Below, in pieces: positions 47,909-61,470 of a stretch of DNA of 64,000 nucleotides. A program made the translations under genes and the position numbers. The stretch comes from Tubiluchus corallicola. Taxonomy: Eukaryota > Priapulida > Priapulimorpha > Priapulimorphida > Tubiluchidae. Position 1 is the stretch's first letter, and every line of letters starts with the position of its first letter. A model generated the notes under the pieces. The model was not told where the DNA came from. It did no database searches and saw only the letters and a program-made list of their open reading frames with translations. Location: assembly GCA_030141605.1 (NCBI GenBank), contig JAQGDQ010000041.1:682001-746000 (forward strand), given 5' to 3'.

Positions 47909-50280
47909 GACAAGTTGATAGAGTGATTGTATTTGAAATGACGTTTATACTACAGTAAATTTAATAAGCAGATATAACTTCTGCGTTTAGATTTGATTTT
48001 AGAAACTCATTCTCCATACATTTTACACCTCTACGCATACGTGAAAATATAACAGTGAACGACACCCTTAAGCATTCTTTCCGTCAGAGACAACGTTATC
48101 TTCCCCTTTTTATTTTCTTATTGTAATCAGGACATACATGCAAATCTCTGCATTCTAGCTCATTTTCTGGATATGATGAAGTAACGCCGACTAAACTTGT
48201 CTGCCGTCAGTAGAATTGAATTTAAACAGTTTATTACTACCATTAAACTTTTGTATATTTGGCATAGTTGATTTAACATTATATTCATAATTTGTATGAG
48301 GCTGTTTTTGACAACCTTATGGCAAACATACTAATGTGTTTAATTCACTTGATTCGTAGGCCACCCAGGCCTACCACGCTCCCAAACAAAAAAGAATATT
48401 TTGGACTTGCACACTTTAGTTGATAGTTACATTTAGAAACCTTTTGTATTTCAATGAATATTCTCCGAGCTTATATAAATCGTTCATCAGGTAGAAAACG
48501 ATTACTGCGAACAAATGGCATACCTAGTCTGAATGTTGGTGTGAATATCATTATCTCATACGAAAAGCTACTCGTCAACTCGATAAATATTTGTACAGGT
48601 GATGCTTATTGTAACTATTATTATTGCGGCTGTTCGAGTGAAATAGTGTAATAATTATTGATAGTTAAATATTTACTCGCTCAGAAAGGTGCGAAATAGA
48701 CTAAGGAGAAATAAATTCACAGTTCTTGACTGTGGCCTATACCATAAGAAATCGAACTTTTTGAGGACATGTAAATCAGTATCATAAGCTTCCCATTAAT
48801 AATTAGCACAAAACTTACAAAAATTTAGTATTGCAATACAACAAACGACTTCAATAAATAGATAGAAAACTTCAAAATTTTCTGCACTGCTTTTACATAC
48901 TTTGTTAATAGAAACAGCTAGTAATCCAAGAAATTACTGCTAACTTGATTCCTGCAGCTGAGGACAATAAAAAGACAAATGCGATTTATTGACATGAATA
49001 AACAAATTTGTGCAGTACAGTACAAACCAAAAAGCACACATTAAATAAATTTGTCCATTGTAAATATACAAATGTCATTGCTACAACAAAATTTAATTTT
49101 TCTAGTAACTCTCTAGACACTGCATTACTTCCATCCAATTAAGTATTTCTATCAACAAAAACCAGTGAAAATCACACAAATATTCACAGCCAACATAAAA
49201 ATGTAACACATTTTTCAAAAACATTTAAGTAGGCCGCAACACGATAAACACGCGTTTTTACAACATATCAACGTGTACAATTCCCTTACCTGTCAGTATT
49301 TTATATTGCAGAATAGGTCCCTAAACTTCATACTGAGACTGACGTACCATATGACAGCCATTGATAATGGCGTTCAGGTAGGCACAAAGTTTTTTTCAGC
49401 AAACAGCATATAAAAATGATTATAGAATAAATGTTAAATAAAATTACATATTGTCAAGTATTGTAATAATCATACCACATATTCATTGCATACCAGTATA
49501 CTTGTCATATGGATATCAATTGGTTATACATTTGCTTTCACCTGGGAGTCAGAGGCTTACCACTTATTCAAGAAGTTGATATATGTAATGTTTTCCGTAA
49601 GGAATTTAAAGGCAAAAACACAATTCATCATCGATAATCCTTATGACATAAGTTTAGTTTGTTGTATCCAGTTAGCATTTATTAAGTGTTACAGGATTAC
49701 ATTACTTACTTACTGACAAACATTCAATTTTTAATAAAGATTAGTTATGGATAGCTGTTGCCACTACTTAAACAAAAGCAGAATAGTTTTCCATATTTTG
49801 CTCCAAGTACGGTAAAAAGTATACCTTTTAACATCTATAATAATGCTAAACTGTTTCTGATAATTAAATAATAGCAAAAAATTTAATTACTGGCCAGAAA
49901 GCACATCCAGCAAGTGATGTTCAGCTAGAAGTGAACATAATTTTGTAATATTACAAATATACCATGAATGGGTTGTGCATGTTTACAGTGTTACTGTACA
50001 AAATGGAATGTGATACAGAGAAACTGGGCAAATTTAAATTTTAAATTTTAAACTCCAAGCTTACTGTTGCTGTGTCATCACGTGATTTCAAAACAAGTGT
50101 AATGAGTTAGACCTGAACTGAGATGTTCAACACCTACTTTTGTGCAATACATTTCTTGAGATGCAGGTGCAGTGTCCATCTAACAAGCGAATGGCGAAAT
50201 GTTTGTAACAGGGTGCAAACGTGAAACTAAACTTCCTTGGTAATAATTCTTTCACGTATGTCACTCTTAAAAACCAATTT

Positions 50281-51142
50281 CAGTCAAACCTATTTATATA
50301 GCCCAGTTTGAGACCGGAGGAAAGATTGCATTATAGCGAGTTTGGCGCTGTAAGGAAGTGTGTTAAATTTTGCCATAGACAAATCACAAAACAGTCAGAG
50401 GAGTGTACACGGATTAGAGTTCTTAATTTTTGCTCTAAAGGCTAATGGATTTAAAATAAAAATATTAAATTACTCATTTGTGAGTTAATGACTCGCTCAA
50501 AATCAGTCATCTTCATTAAGAACTTTTTACTTACATAATAAACATGTCCTATACTCAATTACATATATAAAAGACTGTAGGCCAACTGCTCTACTAAACA
50601 TGTCTGGTTGTAAAAAAAAGGTTAAGTCATAGCTACGAATTTCTTGCTGGAATTTGCTTGAAAAATTTCTAATACAATAAGTTTATTGATGAACAACATA
50701 ATAATAACACCCTCTTGCTGAAAAAAAATCCACGTGTTTTCTTGTCAGTTTCCGTTATAGATATGTGCCAGTAAGTGCTGCATTCATTGTGATTATACAA
50801 TGTATGGTAAGGCTTGCAAACAATTAAAACGTGATGTCATGCATTTTATTATACAACACATGACGTCTAGCCAGTGTCTACGACTTAGTCAAACAGGTAG
50901 TAGCCTCATAAGTGGGTATCATATCAAGAAGTCGCTGGCCTTAGTTGAGAAACTTGAGACTGCTAACAGTATTTCCCCAATGAACACATATATTAATTTG
51001 CCTGGCAGATGGCGGGTAAAGGGTGGCGATATAACAGGTTATTTTTATAGACAGTTGAATACAGCCATTTTATTCCTCGCCACGTTGCAGGCAGCAAATG
51101 AGTTTGGCAGTATAACGGGAGCATTATAACGAGGTTTGACTG
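50281..51142. mobile_element. pogo/Tigger-like non-autonomous element
   Basis: The ends cagtcaaacct and aggtttgactg form an 11-base terminal inverted repeat. Inner flanks also pair loosely (ttatagcgagtttggc on the left, gagtttggcagtataacgggagc on the right). CAGT-AAACCTCG-TATAACG-like ends are typical of pogo/Tigger elements. The 109-residue plus-strand frame at 50800 shows no transposase motif. A TA target duplication is not clean. Confidence 0.5.
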
Positions 51143-51293
51143 TATGCTCTGTTTCAACACTTTACATTTAAATTAAATTGAGCTATAGTTTAAAAATGGA
51201 CCCTGTTCCCTTTTAACCCTCTGTACATAGTGATAGCACTCACATTTAGAAAATAGCAAAATACGTTTGTATAACCTAAACTATAAACATATA

Positions 51294-53217
51294 TCAAGAA
51301 TTCTTTTCGTGTATTTTTCTTGAGCCTTTTGCCTCTGCATCAATCATGATAAGTGCAGTACCAACCAAAATAAGTGAAGCCCCAACAGCCCACAAGAAGC
51401 TCAATGGCTCGTTGAAGATTAACCATCCAAAAGCCGCCTGAAGTGAAGAAAATACTGTCAATTATATCGTTACATACATTTTAAAAATAATGGAATTACG
51501 TAACATACTTGTTACCATATTGTGATTAAAGCAACAATATTTTCTAAGTATATACCTGCAGAGGGAAACAGCTAAATCAGTCACATTACTAGAAAATCTG
51601 GCATAACTGAATCTATACACCATACACACCCAGCAAGCATGAAGTGCACAAACTTTTCATACAACTAAATGAAAGATGCAGTATATTTCAGCCAAATTAA
51701 ACCATTTTAAGCAAATAGTAAATATCTTATTAACACTATTTGCAAACTGTTTCAGTAAACACGTACACAAAATTTCTCACCGTAAAAAATAGATTGGCAG
51801 CAGTATTTGTTAATATTGCATGTATTGTGGTTTCACAGACACACAGCGCTTTTGTCAGGACAGTCCACATGATGGCATTCAGAATGAAAACCTGAATTAA
51901 GAACAGTATCCGTAAGTACAATGATACCTAAAACAAAAGCACAATTGTTATTGTTACTGTTATTATATTATTATTATTATGTGATTTGGCATTTAGAAGC
52001 TTCTCTGACAACCAAATTAATTTAAACTATGCTGTAAACATTATGAATTTGTGCAAGCAAGGTTTCGCCGACTGTGTACTTCGACAAGAAAAAGACAAAG
52101 TTTCACTAATATGGAGCACTAAGCTTGCCATGGGGACCGGTGTACAGACAGACGACTTCTGCCTGTCCTCGGGCAGATTTACCGGAGTTACCATGATGAT
52201 CAAAGTTAAATTTGCTTCCTGATTATTGATAAAAAACCTTTAACATTTTTTTTGTAGACATTGGAAAAAGATGTACAGCTTCTTTTTAAGAAATAGGTTC
52301 AAAATACTATACAGTGCATCAAAATCAGGTAAAAATGTGATGCTATTACTGAGTACTATGTCAGCAATCTTTCTAAAATCTATAATACAATCTAGGATGA
52401 ATTAAAAATAAATTATTAAAAGATTAAAAATCAAAATTTCTCCTAATAAAAAACTTATCTGCCAAGCTGACACTGTCTATATGTTTGCTTACTGTACTTA
52501 CTGGACTAGTGTCTTACTGGCACTTTATAGCCTTACGGGATACACTGGGAATCTTACTGTGTAATGACACAACATATTTAAATTACCGAGCAAAGAGCGT
52601 GACCAGGTTCCAAAGTTAGGGGGAGCAAACACATAAATAAGACGCCACGACACATAACACAATTACGTGTTTGTCTATGCCACAACAGACAGTATCAGCG
52701 TGTGACAAGAATGTATTATAATAATTAGATTTAGGGCAATTTGATCATTGCTTCGATTCAAAAATTTCATCATGCTCATTTAAAAACATAGGAGGCAGGT
52801 TGGTCAAATACACTAATAAGATAGGTTGTTTAAAGGCACCGAAAAATGTTCTTGGGGGGGGGAGCAGTTGCTCCCCCTTGCTCCCTTAGCTAAGCTACTG
52901 GACCGAGCATTCAAGCAAGGAAGAGTGTTGAAAGTTACTTAACCTTCACTTTGCAAATTCATTTAAACGTGTTTTAAAGTTTGCTAATTGTTCGTTGACT
53001 TTTCTTGACATGCTCCTGAGCTACATGCTAACAATTAATAACTCACAGTGCTGCAGTCCAGTGTAATGTACCCCAGTGATTCCTGCACTGACTCACACAT
53101 CCGTGGAGTCTCTTCACTTGCAGCTGCTAGTTTGGCACTAAGTGATGCTAATGCAGCAAACCATCCGGAAAGAGTAGCGTACCAAAAACCAAGATATGAT
53201 GTAGATGTTTTATGCAT
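51294..53217 (-). CDS. TMEM42: TMEM42-like membrane protein (drug/metabolite-transporter superfamily, EamA-like)
   Basis: Three exons join in phase: 53047-53217, 51781-51891 and 51294-51437, giving 141 residues (human TMEM42 is about 159). The start is the only ATG after an in-frame stop near 53266. Exon 1 has GFWYATLSGWFAALASLSAKLA, with the small-residue-rich first helix of the family. Exon 2 has LNAIMWTVLTKAL, then TTIHAILTNTAANLFFT. Exon 3 has FGWLIFNEPLSFLWAVGASL, then VGTALIMID, and a basic soluble tail (KGSRKIHEKNS). About four hydrophobic helices are visible, consistent with a half-size DMT protein. The transported substrate, if any, is unknown for this family. It follows RP9 on the same strand with a 600-base gap. 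Confidence 0.88.
52598..52904. mobile_element. MITE-like element with AGCTAAGGGAGCAAG-type ends in TMEM42 intron 1
   Basis: The left gaccaggttccaaagttagggggagcaa and the right end in complement (gtccagtagcttagctaagggagcaa) resemble each other as imperfect terminal repeats. A poly-G run and a gctccccc palindrome lie near the right end. GC-rich ends of this kind are common in hAT-like miniature elements. I see no target duplication. Confidence 0.45.
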
Positions 53218-53819
53218 GACAGTAATGAAGCAACCAAGTAATGTAGAAAATTCATGCAAGTTTTAAAATAGTAAACACACTATAACTACTTCCACATAGC
53301 AACACTCAACAGTACTATTATCTTACCACTTCAGTAAATAAAATGTCAATTAAACACATTCTGCTGTCTTTGTATTCCAATCTTTCTGCGACACAGTTTT
53401 GGTAAATTTGTGCTGTTTTAGTAAATACTCTATACGAAACACATTCCAAAGATTGGCAAAGAGAAGCTAAGTTTGCAAAAAATGAATGGCTTTAGATTCT
53501 CACGGCTTATTCACAGCCGATATGTGAAACACGGTATCCACTGCCCAGCTTAAATAAAGCACAGTACGTTTCCATTATTTATCAATAAAAACAAAAACAC
53601 ATTAGGTATAGCTCAACAACACTGCATGTATAACTCCAGCATCCTCTCATTGTGAGAAACAGGAATCCTTCCTTGATTCGCACAAAATTCTAGTAACAGT
53701 CTACAGCACAAGAACTTCAGGGTGCAACCATGTTGTATCTCTGGTGCTGCCATCTGTAAGCACTTTCTTAAATAAAAGTGTAATTATAAGTTTTGCAGGA
53801 AGTAACTTGATAACGGATT

Positions 53820-56800
53820 TTACACGTGACGTCTTTTTGATTCTTTTTTCGTTTTTCTGGAATGTTTGTGTTTATGTTTTCTCTTTTTCTTCTTCTTCTT
53901 ACTACATGAATGAGCATTGCTAGAGTCTGAATGGTGCTCGGATTTTCGGCGCTTTCGCGATCTATGTTTACAATCATATTCACTATCTGAGTCACTGGAT
54001 GTTTTCTCTTCTAAAAGACTTTGCAGTTGCTTTATTCTTAAAAAAAATTAAAAATAATTTATAATACGTATTCTTTTAATATGCTTGTACTTCAGACAGC
54101 TGCATTCAGATGTATATACAACTGACTTCAAAGAGATAAACACAATGAGGCAGTAAAGCACATGAAACTACTCAGAAAGGAAATCACAAGACAGCCACCT
54201 GTTCATTTGCCAACCAACTGGTAGAGCATGGTGCAGGCTCGCAGCTATAAATTTTGAGTGAACTGTATGTGTTTCTATGTGTATATAATGCACGATCCGT
54301 AATGTGTGATGTGTGATCCATATTCATTCAAACATGTTCACAAGTCACTGTTGCCTAGGTAGTTCTAGCAAATTTTCAATCTCCAGTGACCATTTTCACT
54401 AAATGGCACCCTGATCTGGTGCATTTTGGTCATTTCAGGACCTACACACAATAATATTAAATTTCTTCCATTTGAGGGATGGAAGAAGCAGATAATTAAT
54501 TATGTTGTTCTGCATCTAGTTGTAGTTCTTTCACTAAGTAATGATATGCACCATAATGTTCTATTCCCTACAAAATGCAATCAGCCCAAAACCCACTCCT
54601 TCAAATTTTTCTTTCTACTAGTACAATGCCACCAATTTCACTCACCAAAATTTTGGAAGAGACATGGCTTCCAAAAGTTATTACTTTCATTTTTCAAAAA
54701 CAGCAATCAGACAGGGCAGAAAAAACACCATGAGCTTTGTTAATACACTTAACATTCATGGACATGTGGAAACAGCATATACATCACGCATTATGGATCA
54801 CGAGTCACCCTCTAAGCAAGCATGGAGTCCGACCTTAAAACTGTAATTAGAATCCAGTAGTCCTGAATACATAAAAATTGAATCTTTATAAAAATTGCAT
54901 TACACCTACTTCTCTTGTTTTCGAATTCTCTTGCTTTCAGTGACAAATTCAAACATAGGGTCTTCATGTGTCTAAAAATGTAAATTCATCATTAAAAAAC
55001 AATTAAGGTTTCTGATAAGCTACAGCAACATTTACTGTAATTATTTTAAAATTTAGCTATATTGATTAACAAAACACAAAATTTTACTATTTCATAATAT
55101 TACATAGGAGGCAACTAAATCTCTTACTTTACTTTTATTAGTTAAGCACCTGATTACATACTGGCAATAAAAAAAATACACTTACTAATGATTCCAATAC
55201 TAGTGAAGCAACACATTAAAAATAATTTATATAAATCCAAATGCATTGTAATAACTTACTGCTCTAAACATCTCTATCTTTTCGTTTCCACTAACAAACA
55301 TTGGGCATTCTTTATCACCTGTCCTGTGTCCATACTGCTTGCAACGCCAACCTGCAAAAACAAGTTTAATAAACACATTAAAAACATTACTGCAATAAAA
55401 GCAAAGAAATCAGTTTATAGAAAAAGCATCGGGCCCAAGTTATGAGAATTATATTACCTAGCAAGTTTACTATGATATGTAAACATAATTTGACTGCAAG
55501 CTGGGTATACTAAGCATAATAATTTTCTTGCAACAGTATATATATATATATTGATACAGTTAGATTTGCTTGTGAACTGTATGGACTTTTTACACAAAAT
55601 GTAATGTCTGCTTTTCACCGGATGTTACTAACACAAAATAATTTTATCTTCACATTATCATGATTATTCTATCATTAAAAGGTGGTTGTTAGATGACCTT
55701 TGGTTTTACCACCTTGCCTCTTTCTAACTACTACTGCACTGCAGTGTAATGGTAACGATACGTACAGATAAATATCAAATTGTTTTTATCATTATTGTAT
55801 CGATGGTATCTAAGAATATCATTATCATATCGAATTGGGGTGTATTGTTGCTTATCACTTGGCTATATAAGATCGCTTCACTTTGTTTTTCCATTTTTTT
55901 TTAGAATAAATATGCAAAAAAGTGGATGAAAAGAATTATTTAACATTATAGGGTTGTCAGACACTGAATGATTTTCTTGTATTTTTACCTGGCAATAATG
56001 GCTACTTTCATTCTGAATCATACTAACGTGCGGTTACCAAATATACTGTACCATATTTTTAGTTTCACATTACGATTACAGTCATGTGCAGCTTGCATAG
56101 ATAAATATTTTTCATGGTAGTAATAAATAATTATCAGAACCGTTTTACTTTTATTAGTGAAGGTTTAGAAATTTTTGCTGTCTGTAAGTACTGCAAATGA
56201 AAGTCCACGTATTACAGCTCAAGGATTATTATGGCTAAACATTTGAAGAGGCAAGCGTCAGTGACAATTATTATACATGTAGTTGGTATATGATTCACTC
56301 CATGTGCCTGGCTTCTTAATTATTACTGTGCAAGCAACAACGGTTGCTCTTTCTATGTCATTTACATAATCAGTTCGTATTTATGCGAAGTTCCTTCTCT
56401 GAGTTCCAGAAATTAAACCAAGCAGAGTCAAGCAATACCGAGAGCACATAAAAATATAATTATATGCTGACTGACTAACAGTGACAGATGTGGATTCGTG
56501 AAGTTAGCTCTTTTAGTAGTTGCCTATAATTGTGATGTGCATAGTACCATCATGTTTATCTAACTTAACAAATAATCTAAAGATTAAATGTGAACAGTGT
56601 GTTAAAAACATAAAATAATTATAGTTAGATATAATGCCTCTTTATTAGACATAAATACACAGAAAACTTGCATTTCATAACTAGCAGCCATTAAGTATAC
56701 AACACTTACTTTTTCTGTTGTTGCAATAATTGTCAGTATCATTTTTATCACTTAAAATAATTTATCGTATCGTCTAAAAATAGATTATCATTATCGTATC

Positions 56801-59011
56801 ATCAGAAAAAAATTATCGCATCGTATCGTTATCGTGTCGCCAAATTTGTATCATTTAACATCCCTACAGCACTGTGAAACAATCGTTTTGTGCAAGCATT
56901 TTTTGAATTGTATGAGGCTATCAAAGGCAATGAATGAACAGTGTGTCCTCACAAATTATATTCCAAACATTTTATATAGTCCATTAGACTCGCTTTCCAA
57001 TCTTTAAATACCTTGTAAGCCATTTATGCAGAACTATTATGTATTAGATGTTAATAAATTAAACATCCGAAAACTTTCTGCTCATGTTGCAGATACTTGA
57101 AACTTGAGAAAATCTAGAGAAATTTATGAAAAAAAATTTTCAAAAGAGAAATTAAAGATAAACCTGGTCCTATAGATAAACACAATCTGCCCAATTGTAA
57201 ACCAGAATCCAACATTACTTAATATTGACGTTTGTGTCAAGGATAGAACCTAGCTCATTATCAAGACTAAGCATTTAAGGTGAGTCACTGAACCAGCAAA
57301 GGTGTCATAGTCATGTTCACATGTTTAAACAAGACAGCTTTCCTGAAGCTGGTAAATGGTCAGAATCAGTATGACAAACTAAACTGCCCGCAATGAATAT
57401 TTTGAATCCCGGATTCACTGACCACTGACCATTGAGACGCATGCGTCATGACGAATGAGTTATACAGAATGTCACCTCATTGTTGCAACTTTAGCTAATT
57501 TCAAATACAAATAAAATTAAACATTAGCCTACATTTCATGACTTTTACTTCTTTGCCTAAAGGCATCCATAATCCCTTTTGTGGAGCATTTGCCAAAAAG
57601 TCTCGTGCGGCTTTGTTCTCTGGAAGATCTGGAATACAATCTTCTGGCTTTTCTTGCTCTTCCTTTATTAAAAAAAAACGATAAACTTTAGAAAACGTAG
57701 TGTCAACAATGAACAATCTGATCATTAATATTCACTTTTTGCGGCACTAATAGCCAATAAGAACAATAATATAGACAAATATCATCAATAATATAGTGAA
57801 ATGTCGTATATAACAAAATGTTGTTTCTTTGCATAACTCTAGTGATTTCGATATTTACTACTCACTGTACTAAAAAACAGAGATTACAATAAAAAAAGCA
57901 AAAAAAAACATGCAATGACTGATATCTTCATTGCTTTGGTCATTAGATAAGACAAATGACAAAATGACGCTTGTGAAAAGGTCTTAAGTATTTTCCCACT
58001 ATATATATTTATACATTCTCCACGTGAAATTAAAATCTATGAAGCAAAAGGTCAAGCCCATCCAGAACTAGGTTTAAAAAAGTTTACTTTAACAAACAAG
58101 CTATGTTTTGCAAAATATTATAGTTCTGTCAACTATTACACTACTTGAGAGATACTATAAGTTTACATAGGGCTGCTAAATAACAAAATTTTTTAGTAAT
58201 GGAAGTTTTTAACCTTTACCTGTATCAGTCCCGGTGGCGGTGCTTCATAGCTGTAATGGCAAATAATAAACTTATTAGATCCAATAACTGCTAAAGGGTC
58301 ATAAATTAATGAACAATGATGTTGTTAAGATGTAGTCTTCACTTATTCACAATTATCTCGCATAAAGTGTTGCAAATTCATCTGAAGTTCGATTGCAAAA
58401 AAATGTGCATGAGCTGCATTAATGCTGGTAATAATTTGCAGCAAGATGTACAGCAACAGTATTTTAATTAACCAAATGTATCACTGTAAAAAAACAAGCT
58501 TGAAAATGAACCACTTTTGTCAAGAAAGTTGTTCTTTAACTATTAAAAAGTCTATTGCTATTTATTTTGTGTAACATTATTATTAAATGTCTCTGTGTTT
58601 TCTTTTTCTCTCTCGCTCGTGAATGTATACAAACTAGTATGTTCTACATAATAAAGTCCACATTACAAATGTTTATATTGTAAAATAACATTGGCTCTGA
58701 TTGGAGCACAAGTTGGAGTGATGAAAGATACTGGCAGTTATAAGAATTTTTTCAGCTATTCACATGAATAAATTTAGTCATATGAAATAGATGTGGACTT
58801 CATAAATGGAAATTGAGCCAGTCAGGACTGAGTCGTCATGCATCAAATTATACATGCTATAGAAGTGTAATTCATTGCAGGTATAGGTTTAGCATGCCCT
58901 TAAGCAAAAAGGATGTGCTGATACTCCTGATGACTGCTGAGAAAGTTTAGATCGGGTATCACGAAAACATAAAAAGATGACAAAACACGACACACACACA
59001 CCACACATATA

Positions 59012-59048
<37 letters not shown>

Positions 59049-59205
59049 GTTTTCATGTACTATTGCCATTGTACAAGACAGATACTTACAACACATCAAA
59101 ATGCTTTAATGTATTCACAATCTCCTTTTGTTTTTTATCTTTTCTTCTGTCCTTTTTAGTTTTTCTTCTCTGCTTTTCACTTTTCTCATCATTACTGCTA
59201 CCCAT
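53820..59205 (-). CDS. RP9: RP9 (PAP-1) splicing-associated zinc-knuckle protein
   Basis: Six exons in phase: 59090-59205, 58220-58250, 57533-57662, 55260-55351, 54910-54971, 53820-54036; 215 residues against 221 in human. RP9 is a nuclear protein that binds the PIM1 kinase and splicing factors. Visible parts: a charged N-terminus (MGSSNDEKSEKQRRKTKKD), HFDVFYEAPPPGLIQ across exons 1-2, the family signature KPEDCIPDLPEN and KGLWMPLGKEVKVMKC in exon 3, and a zinc knuckle (Cys93, Cys96, His101, Cys108) in CWRCKQYGHRTGDKEC. Then come THEDPMFEF and a Lys/Arg/Ser-rich tail with SSDSDSE and a run of six Lys, probably a nuclear signal. The start ATG is at 59205-59203; an acceptor (TTGCTAG) just above it suggests a further 5' UTR exon upstream. 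The stop is at 53820. The match to RP9 is unmistakable. Confidence 0.95.
55741..56876. mobile_element. hAT-type DNA-transposon relic with BED zinc finger, in RP9 intron 3
   Basis: The left end cagtgtaatggtaacgatac and the right end in complement (cagtgctgtagggatgttaaatgatac) match as imperfect hAT-style terminal repeats, followed inside by tatcgta-rich subterminal repeats. On the plus strand at about 56163-56262 a broken frame reads FAVCKYCK, a stop, KSTYYSS and MAKHLKR, the C-x2-C...H-L-K-R layout of a BED finger. The rest of the transposase is gone. Confidence 0.6.
58989..59048. repeat. (CA)n(TA)n microsatellite
   Basis: Pure ca repeats pass into about 45 bases of ta repeats interrupted by one tac, in RP9 intron 1, 42 bases downstream of the exon 1 donor. 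Confidence 0.9.
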
Positions 59206-59454
59206 AGTGTCTACTTCGGAATTTCTAGCAATTCAATACAATAGTATAATTATTCACAAAAAGTTCGATTATTAACAATTGCTCCAAAACTGTCTCATAC
59301 AACAAGTTAAGAGACAACTATAAAACATAAAACACGACTAGTTTGACGAAGTAGAAGCTGATTAAGCTATTGAATTGTCTTTTACTTATTGATACAAAGT
59401 TAGTATATAATGAAAAAAAGCAAAAAAATGTCAATTTGATATCATTAGTGAGCA

Positions 59455-59963
59455 TAGGCGGATCCAGGAGGAAGTGCAGCTAGCACGTACTCCCCCCCCC
59501 ATTTATGCCAATTTCTGTTAAAATTATTTTGTTTCAAAATACATCCATGTTCAGAATACAGCATGTTGTTTGGTTCTGTATCTAACCGGGTATGTATGAC
59601 TATTTTCTTGTCAAGTCCGGAAAAAAGTAAGAAAATAAAAAGCGCGGCCGGACCAGCTTAGCACAGTCACAGTTTGAAAATCAGGCCCTATGAATATTAG
59701 TTAGAAATCTGACTTGAGGATTTGTTCTCAGTAGTGAGTCTTACGAAGAAACTTGTCGAAATTGAAAGAATGATTGGTGTCATGGCCCTGCTTATTTTGG
59801 ACTTAGATTGCAGGAAACCAGTTCCAAATTTTCAAAATCTTCCTGGGGAGGAGAACCCCCGCAGACCCCCTCTCGGCTCCCACCTTTAGCACTCGAGGCA
59901 TATACCAAATATTCTTTGACATTCGGGTGCCCCCTTTCAAAAAATTCTGGATCTGCCCCTGGT
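59455..59963. mobile_element. MITE with GGCGGATCCAGG-type ends
   Basis: The left end ataggcggatccagga and the right end in complement (caggggcagatccagaatttt) share a GGC[G/A]GATCCAG terminal repeat. Runs of C (left) and ccccc/ggag blocks inside are typical of miniature hAT-like elements with CAGGGGCGGATCCAG termini. About 509 bases, non-coding. Confidence 0.65.
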
Positions 59964-60959
59964 AACAACTCACACAGATGATGAATACAATAAATGTCTC
60001 AAAAACTTACAGATTATTATAGACAAAAAGTGGGAGATCAGCTACAAGTTATTTTGTCACATTTCAGCTTAAGTGGAACATTATAACTTCACTATTCCTG
60101 ACAGTGTTTGCTTGTGAGAATCATCTGCTAGAGAACATCTTTATTGTTCTGTGCTACATAAAGTCTTAACAATGGTATGGTCATTAAATTTCTTGTCGGT
60201 TATAAAGCATTTTGACGAGTTCACTTCTGACATTGCATAGTGACTGCTGAATAGGTTCATAAACTGTAGCTCCTAGCTAGATGACTGTGCAGGTGTAATC
60301 TAATTTTGTATATTCAAATTTTTATTAGTGGATAGAAGATGATCAACAAATTTTTGAGGACTATGATGCTAATATTAGTCTAATCGTGATTTAAACTAAG
60401 TAGGGTTAGAGGCTTAAACTACATTGTTGGATGATTTGTTCCACTCCTTGACCAACCGGATTAAAAATATTTCCTATTTTCTACTCCTGTTGTAAACTGT
60501 GCTCTTGTTAATCATTGCGTATAATCCTTAATCTTTACTGTGCAAGTGAATTTCAACAGCCACTCATGAGCAAGTAAACTTTGGCGTAAGGTCAGCTCGA
60601 CAAATGTTGTAGCTTTTGTTTGCTAGTTGCAATGTCGAAGATTACTAAAAGAACATTTAGCAGATTTTGTTCAAGGTAGGCTGCTGTCTTCCTTACATTG
60701 TAATATGTATTTCGAGTCATTTTCACTTGTCAGTTTCCATCCAGTTACCCCAGTGTAGGCCGCGAGAGACTAAAAAAGAGGAAAATTCACAAATATACAT
60801 TTATTGCAATAGCTCTTACTATATTACTGCAAGCGCATCTTATTAACAAATTTCAAAGAATTCGTAGTGCAGCTGTTGCAGCACCTTATAATCATTCATA
60901 ATCTTTCATAATAAATCTAGCTTCTTGAAGCACAACTATCATGAAGCCCTCAATCTCTC

Positions 60960-61470
60960 CTTAAAAAGATTTAAATTCGGTGCACTAACCATCCTTTCTG
61001 GCAAACTGTTTCACTTATTCGCTACACAGTTTGAAAAAAATAACTTTTACAATTAGATCTTGCATAAGGTTTAAACAGTTTCTTATCATTACAGCGAGTG
61101 GGCGTTAGAGGTGCAGCCTTAAATAGTGTATCACAGATAACGCGGTTGTCTCCATTTAGATACTTAAATATCTCATACATGTAAGCTGTTTCCCTTCTTT
61201 CAAGGAGTGACTGTGAACATATCTCAGGACGCAAATCAGCTGCATAACATAATCGCAGGCATCTTGAACTCTCTGCAATCTCCTACACTACACTAGAGTA
61301 TTCAAGTAATAAATTTGTAGAGAGTAAATACCTGCTTAGGATTCCAGTTAACAAAACATCTTTTAATCAATCCAATCAGCCAATTTGCTTTCTTGCATAT
61401 GTTGGTGATGTGTAGTAGGCTTCACATCATTAGATATAATTACACCAAGGTCCTTATGTTCTGACCATGT
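60960..61470 (-). mobile_element. Decayed non-LTR retrotransposon (ORF2 C-terminal part)
   Basis: Minus-strand frames read SEHKDLGVIISNDVKP, then RCLRLCYAADLRPEICSQSL followed by LERRETAYMYEIFKYLNGDN, then NDKKLFKPYARSNCKSYFFQ. The order DLGV-IS-D, R-x-LRLC, ERR, L-F-KP-R-SYFF is the usual tail of a CR1/L2-like LINE polyprotein. Frameshifts and stops show it is dead. Confidence 0.8.

Larger units (their letters stand above)
45579..51293. other. Intergenic, transposon-rich, no host gene supported
   Basis: Between the GPCR and TMEM42 I find a 0.9-kb inverted-repeat element, a foldback MITE and a pogo-like element (all listed). The remaining stretches (45579-46510, 47410-47770, 47910-50280) are AT-rich with only short meaningless frames. 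Confidence 0.55.

Noticed and set aside
53217-53259. A longer TMEM42 start, 14 codons upstream, at TTG
   Set aside because: Not an ATG, and an in-frame stop lies just above; ATG at 53217 matches the expected length.
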